Assembly (NCBI GenBank): GCA_034638255.1
Contig: JAWPGT010000004.1
Location: 124,001-188,000, forward strand
Length of the DNA: 64,000 nucleotides
Direction of reading: 5' to 3'
Origin: Coprinus comatus
Taxonomy: Eukaryota; Basidiomycota; Agaricomycetes; Agaricales; Agaricaceae
Below the pieces are notes generated by a model. That model was not told the DNA's origin. It did no database searches and worked only from the letters and a program-made list of their open reading frames with translations. Made by a program: the position numbers and the translations under genes. Each line of letters begins with the position of its first letter. Position 1 is the stretch's first letter. This document shows positions 25,706 through 36,820 of this stretch, one piece after another.

Positions 25706-26010
25706 ATATTTTCACAAATACGATATGAAGTGTTTAGCTTTGTGTCACCCCTTTTTTCCCTTCTCTCGACATCATGGGACAGGATTCCCTAACACTTATG
25801 CTCACAAATTGTTCTTTCCCTTTCGCACAACTTGCTTTGTATTTTTTTTATTACCGATTTTTTGTTGCGCCTTTGACGAAGTAACATTCTTAATAGATTA
25901 GACGAATTTGAATTGTTACATAATCATGTATCTGATTTGAGCACTTATCCAAGTCTACATGTGCCAAACATCCGGATCATTACCAAGACGTTTGTTGACA
26001 CTCCTTTACC

Positions 26011-27366
26011 ATGGCCACCACCAGTTTTACCATCTATTCTCATTATAATCCTGAAACTGACAAGGAAAGACTCGAAATTGAGACGGGTCAGGTACCAACA
26101 CCAAAGCCATCTGAAACACATGTAGAAAATGGTGAAGGCGAAGGTGAAAGCGAAGATGAAAACGATAGAATATGGAGGGAGGCAACTTCAGCTTCATTTC
26201 TACGAAGACAACGGATACCACCCAAGTTTGTCCCTGCTACTATATCTTATGAAGTTGGGAGCTATCAACCCGGACCTTCCAACTCTCCTCCATCTCCGCA
26301 GGATAATCCTCTAGGAAATGACTTATCCTCATGGTATCGTTCTATCATTAAATCGGATGACGGACCTAACTTTTTGACAACTCATTCATTAAACTCAACG
26401 ACAACAACAAAAACGACAACAACACCTACACCTCCGTCTCCGTCGGCGACGTCATTTCCATCATCATCGTCTCCCTCCTTAAAACCAAATCAAACTTCAA
26501 GGTCAATCATTCAACGACCGGACAAGAAGGACAAGAACAACTGGTTTATTCAAAAAATCCTCCAATCAGAACGTAGCAGTAACACGACATCGTCTTCTTT
26601 ATCATCTACCCCAGTTACCACTACTACTCCCACCATTGCCGATATTCTTTCTCGGGAACCTCCGCCACTTCCTTCCGAACCTAAATATAAACCTCCTGTT
26701 TGGATTGAGATAGGCCCTTCTAATAAAGGATTTATGATGTTACAAAAAGGAGGTTGGAATGAAGGAGAAGCGTTAGGTCCTAATGTTATAAGACAACGCC
26801 ACCCAAAGGATTCATTAACGTTACTATCGGAATCGGAATCCAAATTTAATGAAGCAATGTCAAACCCAAATTCCACTGTGATGTCGGCGATCAAGAAGGG
26901 GAAACAAAAACAAAAAACTGAAACTTTGGGAACCGAAAAACGAATAAAACGAGAAGAGAATAATGTTCTCGGCCGATCCAAAGAACAAGAACGAGAAATT
27001 ATCGACCTTACATTATCTGATGATGAGAGTTCTTGTTCTGAAACAGATGCCGCCGAGGTTCATGAGTTAGCACCCACAATCAAGGATATTGCAGCACATG
27101 GACGTAAAGCCCTCTTGACTCCAATTGCTACAGTCTTAAAACTAGATAGACTAGGCATAGGTCTCAAAGCGAAGACTGAAGGTCCATATAAAGCTTCTGT
27201 TAAACGTGTTACACATAATGCTGCAGCATTATCAGCACATATTGGAGCGGCGGAAGAGGCTCGACGCCGAAGGGATAAGTTTGGTCGTGGTCGGAGGGGT
27301 TTTGATAGACAAAGAAGGAAAGAAGAAGATAAACGTAGAGATTTGTTGGCGTACATGAACTCGTAA
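26011..27366 (+). CDS. G-patch domain protein (nuclear, RNA-related)
   Basis: This is a single-exon protein of 451 residues, unusual in this intron-rich window. A low-complexity Ser/Thr/Pro region (about residues 90-215, with Thr runs) leads to a G-patch-like segment (SNKGFMMLQKGGWNEGEALG, near residue 245). G-patches bind RNA and stimulate DEAH helicases. The C-terminal third holds KKGKQKQK and KRIKREEN basic signals, an acidic EIIDLTLSDDES stretch that resembles a SUMO-interacting motif, then TPIATVLKLDRLGIGLKAK and a highly charged Arg/Lys tail ending LLAYMNS. The LDRLGIG-type segment followed by the charged tail resembles GPANK1-like G-patch proteins, but no ankyrin repeats are visible. 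Nuclear location and an RNA-processing role are inferred. Confidence 0.78.
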   Translation: MATTSFTIYSHYNPETDKERLEIETGQVPTPKPSETHVENGEGEGESEDENDRIWREATSASFLRRQRIPPKFVPATISYEVGSYQPGPSNSPPSPQDNPLGNDLSSWYRSIIKSDDGPNFLTTHSLNSTTTTKTTTTPTPPSPSATSFPSSSSPSLKPNQTSRSIIQRPDKKDKNNWFIQKILQSERSSNTTSSSLSSTPVTTTTPTIADILSREPPPLPSEPKYKPPVWIEIGPSNKGFMMLQKGGWNEGEALGPNVIRQRHPKDSLTLLSESESKFNEAMSNPNSTVMSAIKKGKQKQKTETLGTEKRIKREENNVLGRSKEQEREIIDLTLSDDESSCSETDAAEVHELAPTIKDIAAHGRKALLTPIATVLKLDRLGIGLKAKTEGPYKASVKRVTHNAAALSAHIGAAEEARRRRDKFGRGRRGFDRQRRKEEDKRRDLLAYMNS

Positions 27367-27612
27367 TAGGTGAACCAGATGCTTCATTAGAAGGAAACTA
27401 CGATATTATTGTATGTGACATTCACAAAAGGAATCTATGATACAGCTTTTTCTATTCCATCATAAGATTATCGAGTAAATAGTGGGTCGTGATAGGCGAG
27501 AATAGAAGGTCAGAAAATGACTAGTGCAGGCGTCACCTAGTCTAGAGCAGGGTATCCAATATCCAAACCAAACCATCGTATTATACTTATCCGTTCAAAG
27601 CTCCAAATAAAA

Positions 27613-29353
27613 CTATGATGAAGTCGTTTCACCCCAGATTCCCTGAGTGGCTTTTACATCCGCCACGTACATTCTCAACCACTGGACCATCTCCCTGCTT
27701 ATCTGGCTACATCTCGTCACATCAATTGAGCGTAATCTTTCAGGTCCTGGAAGACCTCCTGCAGCTTGTTTAGCATAGTATGCTTTTGCACGAAGTTGAG
27801 CAGCTGCTGCCTCCGAAGCTGATGTGGTCATAGTGGCTGGAGAGGTATGAAATCGTGGGTATCCGTTAGGACTGGGGGGTAAACGAGACTCGACAAGTGT
27901 TCGCAGAGAGTCCCAGTCCATCCCGGTGCAACCGTCCACACTGAGAACCTCCAGCCGGGGGCAAATCCATGGTTGTGAAGATGATAATCCCTAGTAGTAA
28001 TCCATATATGGCCCAATCTTGCCGAAGAAAATTAGGGTAAAAACTCACCCTCAGGATGCAAGAAGAAATATCCTCAATGTCCACAACTTCCAGCGTCGTC
28101 AACGATGGTAACCGGCGTAAGATTGTAATAAACTTGAGCTCATTGAAGAAACAGGACTCGATTCGAAGATACTTCAAAGATATTTTAGTCAGTGTTTGGT
28201 TTTGTACATATTGAAGTATAGGGTTGATGTCCTGCAAATAACATAGTTCAAGGTGCTCCAAGTTAGGGAATGTGATATGGCACATGATTTGTGTTGCAAG
28301 GGTATTTCCGACGTATGAGAATGACGCTTTTTTGAGACGTGAAAGTTGAATCAACCTGCCCGTGGATGCGACTGGTTCTGGGTCATCCATAGAACAAGGA
28401 TACGAATCAACATCGGAGATATTCCGAAGAGCGAGTTCTTCCAATTCTGGACATTGACGCAATATGGTCACAATGATGGATGGGGTAGGTGTCGACCCAT
28501 TGAAATAACCGCCGAGTTTAAGAACACGGAGCCTAGTCAAGAGACATGGGTTCCAACCAAAATTGAACGAGGTGAATGAACATGAACGTAAACGGGGTGT
28601 CTTGCCGCTGAAAAGTGGCAAAACGGATGCTGGATGGTGGTCATCCTGTATAGAATGGTGAATGTGAATAGATAAAGTTTCGAGTAGGGGTGCCTCTTCC
28701 TTCCAATGCAAAAGTGCGGCGTGGACCTGGGATCGATTTGGAACGCTAAGAGAAAATGATCTAATGCGCCACAGAGCTGGCCGGAAGAGATCCATTGCTA
28801 GCATGACCTGTGCGCTGACACTGTAGTTGTAGTCCATGCGAGGGGCATAGTTGACTGTTATGTCAACCGGACAGGACTTGGATCGGTCAAGCCGGCGGCG
28901 GGCCTTTTCGAGAGGGTCATGTGGACTGACGGTGATCTTTGCCCAGAGAACAGGTGTATTAAGTGCGACATCTGCCCAGTAGCGGCTGAAAGCTAATCAG
29001 CATGCACGCGCGCAGGAGAATAGCTTGGGGACGGACCAGACAAGCATCAGGGTTGGGACCATGATGGGATCCTCGGTGTCCATGCCCAGTACGCCCATGA
29101 CGAAGATGGAAGAGAGGAGCTCACTGGGGAGACGGATTACGGGGGACTGCAAGCGGACTGCCTGTTCCAACTGAGCCTCAAGAGTCTGGCGCTGGGACCA
29201 GAGGTCGGCCATCTGAATGTCAAGCCTGTCGATGGCGTCGCGGAGAGAAGATATGTTGCCCTTTGGAATAAACCGAGGGACATAGGGGTAATCGTCGGGA
29301 GGGGGAGAGCTCAAGGCAGAGTGGCGCATGAAGCTGCTTGCGGGGATGGCCAT
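27613..29353 (-). CDS. F-box protein with leucine-rich C-terminal region
   Basis: This is a typical basidiomycete F-box/LRR-like protein, a probable substrate adaptor of an SCF ubiquitin ligase. A coiled-coil lead (LRDAIDRLDIQMADLWSQRQ) precedes the F-box-like core (SPVIRLPSELLSSIFVMGVL). An intron joins LMLVC to RYWADVALNTPVLWAKI, the classic end of this F-box type. Long leucine-rich stretches follow (LRVLKLGGYFNG, CPELEELALRNISD, FPNLEHLELCYLQD, LPSLTTLEVVDIEDI). The last exon contains CPRLEVLSVDGCTGMDWDSL. Only two introns are needed. These genes form large, fast-evolving families in Agaricomycetes, so the target cannot be guessed. Confidence 0.83.
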
Positions 29354-29624
29354 TGGGGGCGGGGGCGGGAGAGGGGCGGAGGGGAAGGTAGTGAGATTGG
29401 GTGGTTATATGCATTTTCCGATCAGCAAGCACGAGGCGATGTTTTCACAGCGAGCGACGAGTGACCTGCAACGTGGGATGGTGGAATGAACATCCTTGAC
29501 ACGAGGGACGCAACGAGGCATCTTCCCGCTTGTCAGCTCCGCTCGCCGCTCTTCTGGGCCCAGCAATCCTAATCTACTCTGTCTACTCTATAGTACACAA
29601 ATTGGCACAGCACCTGCCCATCCG

Positions 29625-30725
29625 TCAGCCTCCGCATTCCACACAGCACCATTCACTCACAAATATGTCTAGGAAAATAATCAACGAACTCCCTGTAGAT
29701 CATCTCAGCATCCCATCCACAGCATCTACACCCACACTCACCAGCCAGCCAGCTTGCGTTCGTCAACAAATACGTCTTATCAGTACTCTTGGCAACAATA
29801 GATAGTGTGTACGTGGCATTCCCACAAATCGCAAAGAAAAACAGAGCAGGAGACAAACCCTCACACCTGGTCTTAAAGTTTTTCACTTGGGCAAAGGTCA
29901 ATCAATGGCCAAATGGGATAATGACGAGATTCCATCCTTACTGATTTGTGGTATCCGTGCCCCGATCTGTTGTCGACAGTTAACGTAACAAGTGTGCATG
30001 GAGAAGGTAGACGTACAAATAGCAGTGCGCTGGTCCAGCCGAGTATCTGGCCTTTCCACCACTCCCTGTCGGATATCTCAGGCTGGGGTGCTTCTTCATT
30101 TCCACCCTCCTTTGTTATCCACCAAGCTGTCGTCCCAACAATCGTCACAAACAGAAGGGCGGCTGTGTAGCGGAAGAGCAGTGTCTTCGTACTGAGGTGT
30201 TTGTTTTCTGGGTGGTTCTGGTCTCCACCGGCTAATAGAGGCGTCCGTTCATTTTCAGTTGAGTTTGACCTAAACAACGGACGGCCGTATTTCCACCGGT
30301 AGTAATAGATTTGCAAGAGTAATGCCGAGTCGCACAATGAATACTATACCTCAATGAATACGTGTACTTAACAGTGAGAAGATAGTTGATACTTACGTAG
30401 GTTGCAAGAATGATAATAGTAGGAAGTAATCCAGAAATCAAAGCACCAGCAAGGTTGCACAAATCACCTACGAGCCATATCACGACGAACGATATGCTCA
30501 AACCTTCGCCTGACTGTAAGTCAATGTTCTCGTAGATTTGAGGTGAATAGACCACGATCCTGGGGAAAATTATGTCAATACGTATGTGCGCATATAACTG
30601 AAGGTCACTCACCAACAAGCGATAGAAATCCAGCCAAACTGTACCGAGAAATAATCAGATCTAGAGGGTTGTCAGAGTTTATAGGCAGGACGTACAATGC
30701 TGCTCAATCCACCACCGGTGAGCAT
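29625..30725 (-). CDS. PQ-loop repeat membrane transporter (Ypq/Stm1-like)
   Basis: This is a seven-helix PQ-loop (SWEET/Cystinosin clan) protein related to yeast vacuolar basic amino-acid transporters Ypq1-3. It begins MLTGGGLSSI and, after an intron ending at the CAG before TTTGGC, continues FGWISIACWIVVYSPQIYEN, which includes the first PQ motif. The second PQ motif (IGARIPQIMKNFKTRCEGLS) is followed by LFFFAICGNATYTLSI and LLTNASWLAG, the classic repeat-2 block. A polar loop between the repeats carries STENERTPLLAG. At least seven introns are needed. The C-terminus is uncertain: after SSLIIFLDIF the frame runs to a TGA at 29625-29627, while an optional intron would extend it by dozens of unlike residues. 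The gene is divergent from prohibitin-2. Confidence 0.85.
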
Positions 30726-31082
30726 ACTGAAAACTGTGAGATGGGTCGTCGGAGGATAGACGGGGTAAAGAAAGTTTATCGTGACTTGGGACTATTCGTG
30801 ACCCTGCATTTCCCATACGTCACACCGTGGACCGCAATTTTCCAAACATTTGTTAACTTCCAAGGCGGGCCTATTATCATGTAACTTGATGAAGTTTTCA
30901 AGTCTTTTCTTCCACTATTTATACTGACTTCACCTAGCCGCTAGTCGTTTATTTTAAATACACGCAGTTCATTTGGCACTATCCCCAAAAGGAACTTACC
31001 GGAACGGCAGTGTGACGACAAGTGTGACGGCTGAGATGCCGAATCACACTGAGCTTCGCGTCGGTTTGTCGCGCAACTACGA
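30726..31082. promoter_or_regulatory. Divergent promoter between PQ-loop transporter and PHB2
   Basis: This 357-base gap separates two start codons on opposite strands, so it must hold both promoters. I see no clear TATA box. No gene is present. Confidence 0.5.
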
Positions 31083-32422
31083 ATGGACGGTCAAGAAGCT
31101 TTTAGAAGACTCGCAAGGCAACTCAAAACTGTCGGTGGGGGAGGACCTGGTGGACCTGGAAAAGGTTTCTTTGCTGGAAGTGGCCTTTTGGTCGCCCTCG
31201 TCGCTGGTGGTTTTGCTCTCAATGCGAGTTTGTTCAACGGTATGACTTCTAGTATTTATTCAACCACACACTTCTCACAATTGGATAGTTGATGGTGGTC
31301 ATAGAGCTATCAAGTATAGTCGGTTAGTGTATCCCCTTGCTTCGTGCGTTCTCGCGTCAATGTCTAGTGCAGGTTACATGGTGTGAAGGACGACATTTAT
31401 CCCGAAGGTACTCACTTGGTGGTGTGTATCTCTCTGTGCACACTTGTTTTCTCCCATAACCCTACTCTCAGCTCCCTTGGTTTGAAACCCCCATCATCTT
31501 CGATATTCGTGCTAAGCCTCGGAGCATTGCCAGTCTCACCGGTACAAAAGGTCAATGTCCCTCAACCTTTTTTCGTTGCCTTGATATTCATTTGTAAATA
31601 GACCTTCAAATGGTTAACATTACCTGCCGTGTCCTTTCAAAACCCTCAATTAACCAACTTCCTTCCATCTACCGGGAACTTGGCAAGGACTATGACGAAC
31701 GCGTGCTCCCATCAATTGTTAACGAGGTTTTGAAGAGTGTCGTTGCCCAGTTTAATGCTAGCCAGCTAATCACTCAACGTGAACATGTGCGTTTGAAATT
31801 TCTCCGTAACGAACTCGCTATAACCTTGCATAGGTGTCTCGTCTTGTACGTGAGAACCTCACCCAAAGAGCCCTCCGCTTCAATCTCGTGCTTGACGATG
31901 TTTCCATTACACATGTCGCCTTCTCACCTGAGTTCACACACGCTGTGGAGGCCAAACAGGTCCGTTAATCGTCAACCAAACACGCACCTAAATTAAACAT
32001 TTTTCTCAGGTCGCCCAACAAACAGCCTTGCGAGCCGCATTCTTGGTCGATCAGGCTATCCAAGAGAAGCAGGTATGCTTTGTTACGTCCCCTTCTTCAA
32101 ATGAAATTACTCACTACATTTGATACTAGTCTATCATCGTCCGTGCTCAGGGTGAGGCCAAGTCAGCGGAGCTTGTCGGTGAAGCTCTGCGCAAAAACCA
32201 GGGCTTCTTGGAGCTTCGTAGGCTCGAGGCAGCGAGAGATATTGCAAATCAGCTGGCGACCTCAGGAAACAAGGTCATGTTGGACTCACAAAGCTTACTC
32301 CTTAATGGTAAGTTCCTTTTAGTTCCGCCCGGAACCTTCATTTAGTAGATAATCGACTAATTCAATTCTCTAAAGTTGCTGGTGATAATGTCAAGGATAT
32401 TCTTAAAAGCAGTTCTAAATAG
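31083..32422 (+). CDS. PHB2: Prohibitin-2
   Basis: This is a subunit of the ring-shaped prohibitin complex in the mitochondrial inner membrane, which stabilises membrane proteins and cristae and works with the m-AAA protease. The N-terminus [17 protein letters not shown] and the Gly-rich [15 protein letters not shown] anchor are followed by the PHB domain: [59 protein letters not shown] and [20 protein letters not shown]. The heptad region ([20 protein letters not shown]) and [15 protein letters not shown] lead to the end [10 protein letters not shown]. The Gly-rich anchor and NITCRVLS pattern fit PHB2 better than PHB1. About seven introns are present. The stop is TAG 32420-32422. Confidence 0.94.
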
Positions 32423-32438
32423 GTCGTCTTTAAAATGT

Positions 32439-32444
32439 AATAAA
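32439..32444 (+). terminator. AATAAA polyadenylation-like signal of PHB2
   Basis: A perfect AATAAA lies 17 bases after the PHB2 stop codon, in the 144-base gap before MSH5. Confidence 0.35.
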
Positions 32445-32566
32445 TCGATTGTTTTTGCTACACTTCAGGGGTCGTACGATGTTCAATACACTTCCCAACT
32501 CTCTTGAAGCTTGAAATCAACTTAAGAGTTTTGTATCTGTGGCATCACACGTGACAGCACTTTTAT

Positions 32567-35500
32567 ATGGATGCGCAACAAACGCCACTCTCCACTTTTC
32601 ATATCAAGAACCTTATGCCTGTGGAAAAACGTAAACTAAACAGTTGCAAACGGGAAACTGAAGAGGAGGCACCCAGCAGCGGAGAAGAAGATGCTGCCAA
32701 CAAGAAAGTCCGATGGCAATCAATTACTACCACCAACGATGAAACTGACGATGAAACTGAAGAATCTCATACTAACAAGGTTTACTTTTCTAATACATTA
32801 ATCATGACTCATTCTGAAGGTTGAAGAGATCGTACTGGCCATTTATTGTTCCCAGTATGCTACTTTTCCTTGAATTCTTTGGACTCCAATACTAACTATT
32901 CCCTTGAATAGTTCGCGTGTTGGAGCGGCCTACTTCGATCCAGTAAAATGTACACTATACATACTTGAGGATACTCAAGAATCACATCACTTTGACCTAA
33001 CTACTATGCGTATGTTGCAAATTTATCCGATACAATTGCTTATACACTAATTCTACTTTTCAGTGTTAGAATCAGTTGGACCTCATATTGTCCTAACAAG
33101 TTCAAAATCTGACGAGAACTTCATCGACACTGTTCACGACCATGGTGAGGCTCTTCATCAACATGGGCGCATATATCTTGCTTCACGCATCGTGTCAGTG
33201 GATACCGCCGAAGCACTATTTCAGATACGCCCGTTCAAGGAATTTGCGGTTGCCAAAGGCAAGGATAGGTTATTTCACCTCAGTAGAATTGCAAATCTTC
33301 CTTTGGACAACATTGACGATTCAGTCGCATCAACAAGTAATAGTGCTGGTATTTCTCGCAACGCATATGATTTTATGCGAAAGCAGAGAGATGAAATAGG
33401 CGATCCAATGTTGAAACGATGGAATGCCTCTATTCGGCTCTCTAATTTTGCATGCATTGAAAACGCACCTCTTTGTGTGGGTCGTCTACACGCGTACCCT
33501 CGAATTATGGATACCTCTTCCTTATCTAGCTAGTAGGTTGGATCAGCCGGAGCATTGATTGACTATCTCGTAAGAGAACAAGCTTTGAATGACATCGATG
33601 ATGGTGGAATACAAGGTCTAGAGATTCGAAATATTGACATTCTCACCTTGTCCGTGGTTCTCGATGAAGGGAGTGTAATAGCTGATATATGATCCAAAAT
33701 ACAGGGACCAAGTTATGCATATTAACGCCGATGCTTTGCAGTAGGATAATGATAATGCTCCATATGTCCGGCTAGACCTCTAATGGGTTTTTCATAGATC
33801 TCTGCAGGTGTTCGAGAATGAGAGTCATGCCTCAGTTCATTCCGAAAAGTTCAAGGAAGGACTTTCTTTATACGGTGAGCCCTCTTACTTAATTACCCCA
33901 AAACACTAGCTCAGATGTCATAAAGCAATTCTCAATTATACCAAAACCGTGCTTGGACGCTCTCTTTTGTGCTCTTGGTTGCTTCGACCTTCACTTTCCC
34001 TTGCCATTATTGGAGCCCGACATGAAGCAGTTGCCTGCTTCTCCATGTCTGAAAACTTGATAGCAGCGAGTGTCATGCACAATCACCTAAAAGGAATTAA
34101 GAATGTTCCCAGAATATTGGCTTCCATGAGAACTGGCAAGAATAAACTTTCTGATTGGCAGGCACTTGCCAAGGTGAGCACATAAGCGCCACGGCGCTTT
34201 AACTGCTAAGTACTAAATGAGGACAGCTTTCGTTCCACATTGTCATGTTATGCGATACGATAACAGAACTTCATGGAGCAAATAACATTGAGGTCATTAA
34301 AAAGGTACTTTCCATATTATATTGTTCATCGGGAAGTGTTGGGTCCCTAACACAACTTGAACATAGCTCCTTACGGTTATTGATATCTCGGTTCTCAAAG
34401 ATGTTGGAATGCGCGTCAATGAAATTGTACGTTACACATGGAGCGATATTCTGCATATGCGGCGCTTTCTCATCTGGTTATTTAGATAGACTGGGAGGAA
34501 TCGACCCTTGCCGAGAGGATTTGTGTTCGGTCTGGAATAGACGAAGAACTTGATAACCGCAAGCATGTTTATCACGGCATTGACTCTATTTTGGTACGCA
34601 TACACTCTTGCCTCGTTGCTTCACTCTATCTTTAATGAATGTTTCTAGTCAAATGTTGCACATCAGATTTCTAGAGAAGTACCACAGGAGCTTGCTTCTA
34701 CCCTTAATGTCTCCTACTTTCCGCAATTAGGTACTGGGGGCTTCCTAATCAACACATGGCTGATACTCATCTGGTGGTATTGAAGGATATCTTATTTCGA
34801 TACCGTACTTGCCTCAGTGGCACGCTGAAGGAGATATTCCGATCATGGAAAGTTGGACCTTTCAGGCGAGTTTAATTTCCCTACTAAAGTGTTTGCTTCG
34901 CCTGAGAGATATTTTTGGGTTTAGTTTTCCTCTGAGTATGCATGTTCTATTCCCGCAGTTATGTCTCTAAATAAAGCGTTTTATCGGACAGCGATCAAGT
35001 CTATTTTAAATCTCAACAAATGCGCGGTATGTACTATTGGCCGAGACAAAGCTTACTTTCCTAATTGATCTTTTTAATTAAGACATGGATGAACATATTG
35101 GAGATCTTCATTCCATTATTGTGGATAAAGAGATTGAAATAGTACAAGAATTGCTCGAAGAGGTTTTGTCTCACGATAAAATGATTGGGGACGTTTGTGA
35201 TCTTTGTGCCGAATTGGATTGCTTACTGTCATTCGCAGAGGCATCGAATGCCTATAATTACAAGCGACCAGAAATGGTTGAGGATAATGTTATTGAAATC
35301 ATTCAAGGCCGGTGGGTTTCTCTCTTGGGGCTCCTTGGCGTTCAGATCTGAGTTGTACTATCACAAAGGCATCCGCTTCAAGAACAAGTAGTAGACATAT
35401 TTGTCCCTAACGACACAAATATTGTTGGCGGTTCCGGTATTGGCTCCTGTAAAACCGGCGGAACACCTAATAGTGTCTTGCTTTGTACCGGTGCCAACGC

Positions 35501-36698
35501 CTGCGGAAAGGTAAATCACGGCTAGAGGCGTTAATTAAGTGACTAATTGACCCAAGAGCGTATATTTGAAACAAGTTGCTCTCATACAAATAATGGCTCA
35601 AGTGAGTCGTATCAATGACTCACGTTGGCTCGGTGGTTAACATTGCGTTACACTTCAGATCGGCTGGTACCATCCGTCGTATATTCGGACTTGCCGTGTA
35701 ACCGAGTTAACGCATCCTCTTTGATTGATACCAGTTTCGTACCCGCAGATTCCGCTAGGCTCGGTCTAGTCGACAAAAGTAACATCCTGACTCATTACGA
35801 CTATTAACGTTTGACTTATCGGTACCGTACAGTCTTTACACGAGTTTCAACGCGTGAATCCGTATCCAAAGTATGTAGACTGATGGAATACATCCACACT
35901 TCCTGAACTATTTTAACAGGTTCAATCCGCATTTATGATCGACCTAAATCAAGTGTCTTTGTCGCTGCGGAACTGTACCAACAGGTCACTCATACTCCTC
36001 GACGAGTTCGGGAAGGGTACACTGTCAACAGGTGGTCATCTATAACTTCCATGAATCATAATCCTCCTTGAGGTCTAATCAAATTCTATGCCCCAGACGG
36101 TGCCGGTTTGTTTTGTGGCGTACTCAAACACATTCTCAATCGAGGCGATGAATGTCCTAAAGTTATGGTTGCTACTCATTTCCATGACGTTTTCACAGAG
36201 CAACTATTGGATCCAGGAACAAACCCAATAACGTTCTGTCATATGCAGGCTATCTTTAGTCCAGCTGAGGATGTTTCGGAATCGGATGAAAGATTGTCCC
36301 AGAATGATATTATGATTGGCCCAGGAGAGAAGATAACCTACCTGTATCGACTGGCGGAAGGTCTCTCACTAGACTCTCATGCTGGAAAATGTGCCTTGCT
36401 TTGTGGAGTTCCTCTCCGCGTGGTTCAGAGAGCTAAATATGTTAGGTGTGCAGGACTAGCTAAAGTCAAACACACACGCTGCCCCAAAACTCATCATACT
36501 GTCGTTATTAGCGATTTACTTTCTCAACATGAGCTTGGTAGACTTCTTGACGAAGAAATGGATGAATCGGAACGAAAAGACTTGGTGACCGCTGAAGATA
36601 TTTGCCGAAGATTTCTTGCATGGCAACTTGACCAAGAGGACGGAATGAATACCAAGGACAAATTAGCTGAGATTCTTGGGCGAGAGTTGATCGATTAA
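32567..36698 (+). CDS. MSH5: Meiotic MutS homologue MSH5
   Basis: This is a MutS-family protein that with MSH4 stabilises recombination intermediates and promotes meiotic crossovers. It lacks the N-terminal mismatch-binding domain, as MSH4 and MSH5 do. An acidic tail (EEEAPSSGEEDAANKKVRW) leads to VGAAYFDPVKCTLYILED. A connector and lever follow, including KTVLGRSLLCSWLLRPSLSL and DMDEHIGDLHSIIVDKEIEI. The ATPase has Walker A (LLCTGANACGKSVYLKQ, joined across an intron that opens at 35512). Next are SFVPADSARLGLVDK and RVSTRESVSKVQSAFMIDL, then Walker B LILLDEFGKGTLSTDG and MVATHFHD. It ends LAEILGRELID. The DEFGKGT motif and VPADSA loop are typical of MSH5. At least fifteen introns make it the most split gene here. 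No frameshift was found after splicing. Confidence 0.9.
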
Positions 36699-36820
36699 CA
36701 TCATTGTAAACTAGCTGGAAAGTATATGTAGCACCAAATGTGCCAAACGATCACTGCCACGAATCCAATGACGACCAGCAGATACAGTATGGGGGGACTA
36801 TCACTTATAAAATCAGAATA

